From: M269 sp964640795 | GTDB taxonomy: Bacteria; Pseudomonadota; Gammaproteobacteria; Enterobacterales; Alteromonadaceae | Assembly: GCA_964640795.1 (NCBI GenBank) | Contig: CAZXIN010000013.1 | Location: forward strand, 1-64,000 | Length of the DNA stretch: 64,000 nucleotides | Direction of reading: 5' to 3' | Part shown: positions 63,496-64,000 of the stretch, in pieces | Layout: each line of letters starts with the position of its first letter | Position numbering within the stretch: the stretch's first letter is position 1 | Translations under genes and position numbers: made by a program | Notes under the pieces: generated by a model | Seen by the model: only the letters and a program-made list of their open reading frames with translations | Told to the model about the DNA's origin: nothing | The model's database searches: none

Positions 63496-64000
63496 ATGAA
63501 TACGCTCACTACAACAACACCTCCTTCAAAGAGTTACCCTGAACATAGTTTAGTCTTTATGCTGATGGGTGGTTTCCTATTAGTTGACAGTTTGGTTGGC
63601 TTTATAGAAATCTATTTAGGTATCCACCTTAAAGTATCTCTTTTATACAAGTCCCCTGTTCTTCTCTTCATTCTTGTCGTTATTGCATTGAGGGATCTCC
63701 GGCTCTTTCTAGTCATTTTAGCTTTTATATTAACTTTCTTGATTGGTCCAATAATTAAACTGATTCAATTTGCAGATATAAAATCATTTTTCTTTGATAT
63801 CACATTGTTTCTAAAGATGCTTAGTCCTTTTCTCTATATGAAGTATTTTATGCTGGTTGCCAAAGAAAGGCCTCATTTACTCATGAAGCATGGCCCAAGC
63901 ATAATGTTGTTTAACTACATTGTTATCGTCATCAATATTATTTTAGGTTTAATGGGCTTTGGCTATTCGACATATTCTGGGGGGGGGGGTGCAAGCAACA
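63496..64000 (+). CDS. partial Wzy/O-antigen-ligase-like membrane protein (3' end beyond the window)
   Basis: An open frame from the ATG at 63496 runs through the right edge without a stop (168 complete codons). It encodes at least four hydrophobic segments (about residues 18-40, 50-64, 66-90, 137-155) and ends in GFGYSTYSGGGGASN, which resembles a loop of polymerase/ligase-type polysaccharide proteins. It diverges from the glycosyltransferase at 63331. The Wzy assignment is inferred from topology and from wzx nearby. An in-frame G11 tract lies near the edge. Confidence 0.7.
   Translation, partial: MNTLTTTTPPSKSYPEHSLVFMLMGGFLLVDSLVGFIEIYLGIHLKVSLLYKSPVLLFILVVIALRDLRLFLVILAFILTFLIGPIIKLIQFADIKSFFFDITLFLKMLSPFLYMKYFMLVAKERPHLLMKHGPSIMLFNYIVIVINIILGLMGFGYSTYSGGGGASN
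63979..63989 (+). repeat. G11 homopolymer inside the Wzy-like gene
   Basis: Eleven consecutive G in a genome of about 40% G+C, reading as four Gly codons (with the next T). Tracts this long are prone to slippage; a gain or loss of one base would truncate the protein. A sequencing artefact is the main alternative. Confidence 0.8.

Overview
The window reads as a chromosomal segment of a low-G+C (about 40% by eye) marine-type gammaproteobacterium. Gene order and families point to an Alteromonadales/Vibrionales-like background: the lpx-bam-rseP-dxr-cdsA-uppS-frr-pyrH-tsf-rpsB block, map-glnD, a yqcA-truC-DUF3549-DUF3301 ... syd-queF-ppnN neighbourhood, and two DUF3192 proteins. I cannot name a genus from the sequence alone.

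Layout. 1-450: four tRNA genes (Leu, His, Arg, Pro as read on the + strand; transcribed Pro to Leu on the minus strand) from one stringent-type promoter. 607-2086: folD and a DUF1415 gene. 2295-10068: a two-domain M16 peptidase lipoprotein, then a four-gene Gld-like ABC export cassette (ATPase, permease, GldG-like periplasmic protein, DUF4340). 10362-18052: trmO, proS, a metallo-beta-lactamase-fold hydrolase, a patatin, a CPA2 antiporter and a diguanylate cyclase. 18185-38622: a long minus-strand housekeeping run from rpsB down to tilS covering translation (rpsB, tsf, frr), pyrimidine and isoprenoid metabolism (pyrH, uppS, dxr), phospholipid, fatty-acid and lipid A synthesis (cdsA, fabZ, accA, lpxD, lpxA, lpxB), outer-membrane assembly (rseP, bamA, skp) and replication (rnhB, dnaE). 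It is cut by recognisable terminators or attenuators after rpsB, tsf, bamA and accA. 38988-42437: map and glnD on the plus strand.

42480-54380 is the most informative region. Between DUF3301 and a GNAT gene is a 0.47-kb interval without a credible protein gene. Its minus strand carries 29 GGA motifs by hand count, many in the loops of small hairpins. Its 5' end resembles E. coli CsrB, it has a hairpin at its 3' end, and a TGTACG-N6-CGTACA palindrome lies about 170 bp upstream of its predicted start. I interpret it as a CsrB/RsmZ-family RNA that sequesters CsrA, probably under GacA/UvrY-type control. Its position beside truC/yqcA and syd matches the location of csrB in E. coli. Two diguanylate cyclases and an HDOD-like protein in the window are plausible, but unproven, members of the same regulatory network.

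54398-54636 is a 239-bp MITE-like element with terminal inverted repeats. From 55138 to the right edge is a surface or exopolysaccharide locus: galU and ugd supply UDP-glucose and UDP-glucuronate, followed by a nitroreductase-like protein, two GT4 glycosyltransferases, a Wzx flippase and a pyruvyltransferase. A truncated plus-strand Wzy/ligase-like membrane protein carries an in-frame G11 tract that could permit phase variation.

Several genes start with TTG, supported by Shine-Dalgarno spacing or family alignment: accA, skp, map, truC, tilS, the 17-kb diguanylate cyclase, and probably lpxA, fabZ and cdsA. Where I moved a start from the longest open frame, the entry says so.
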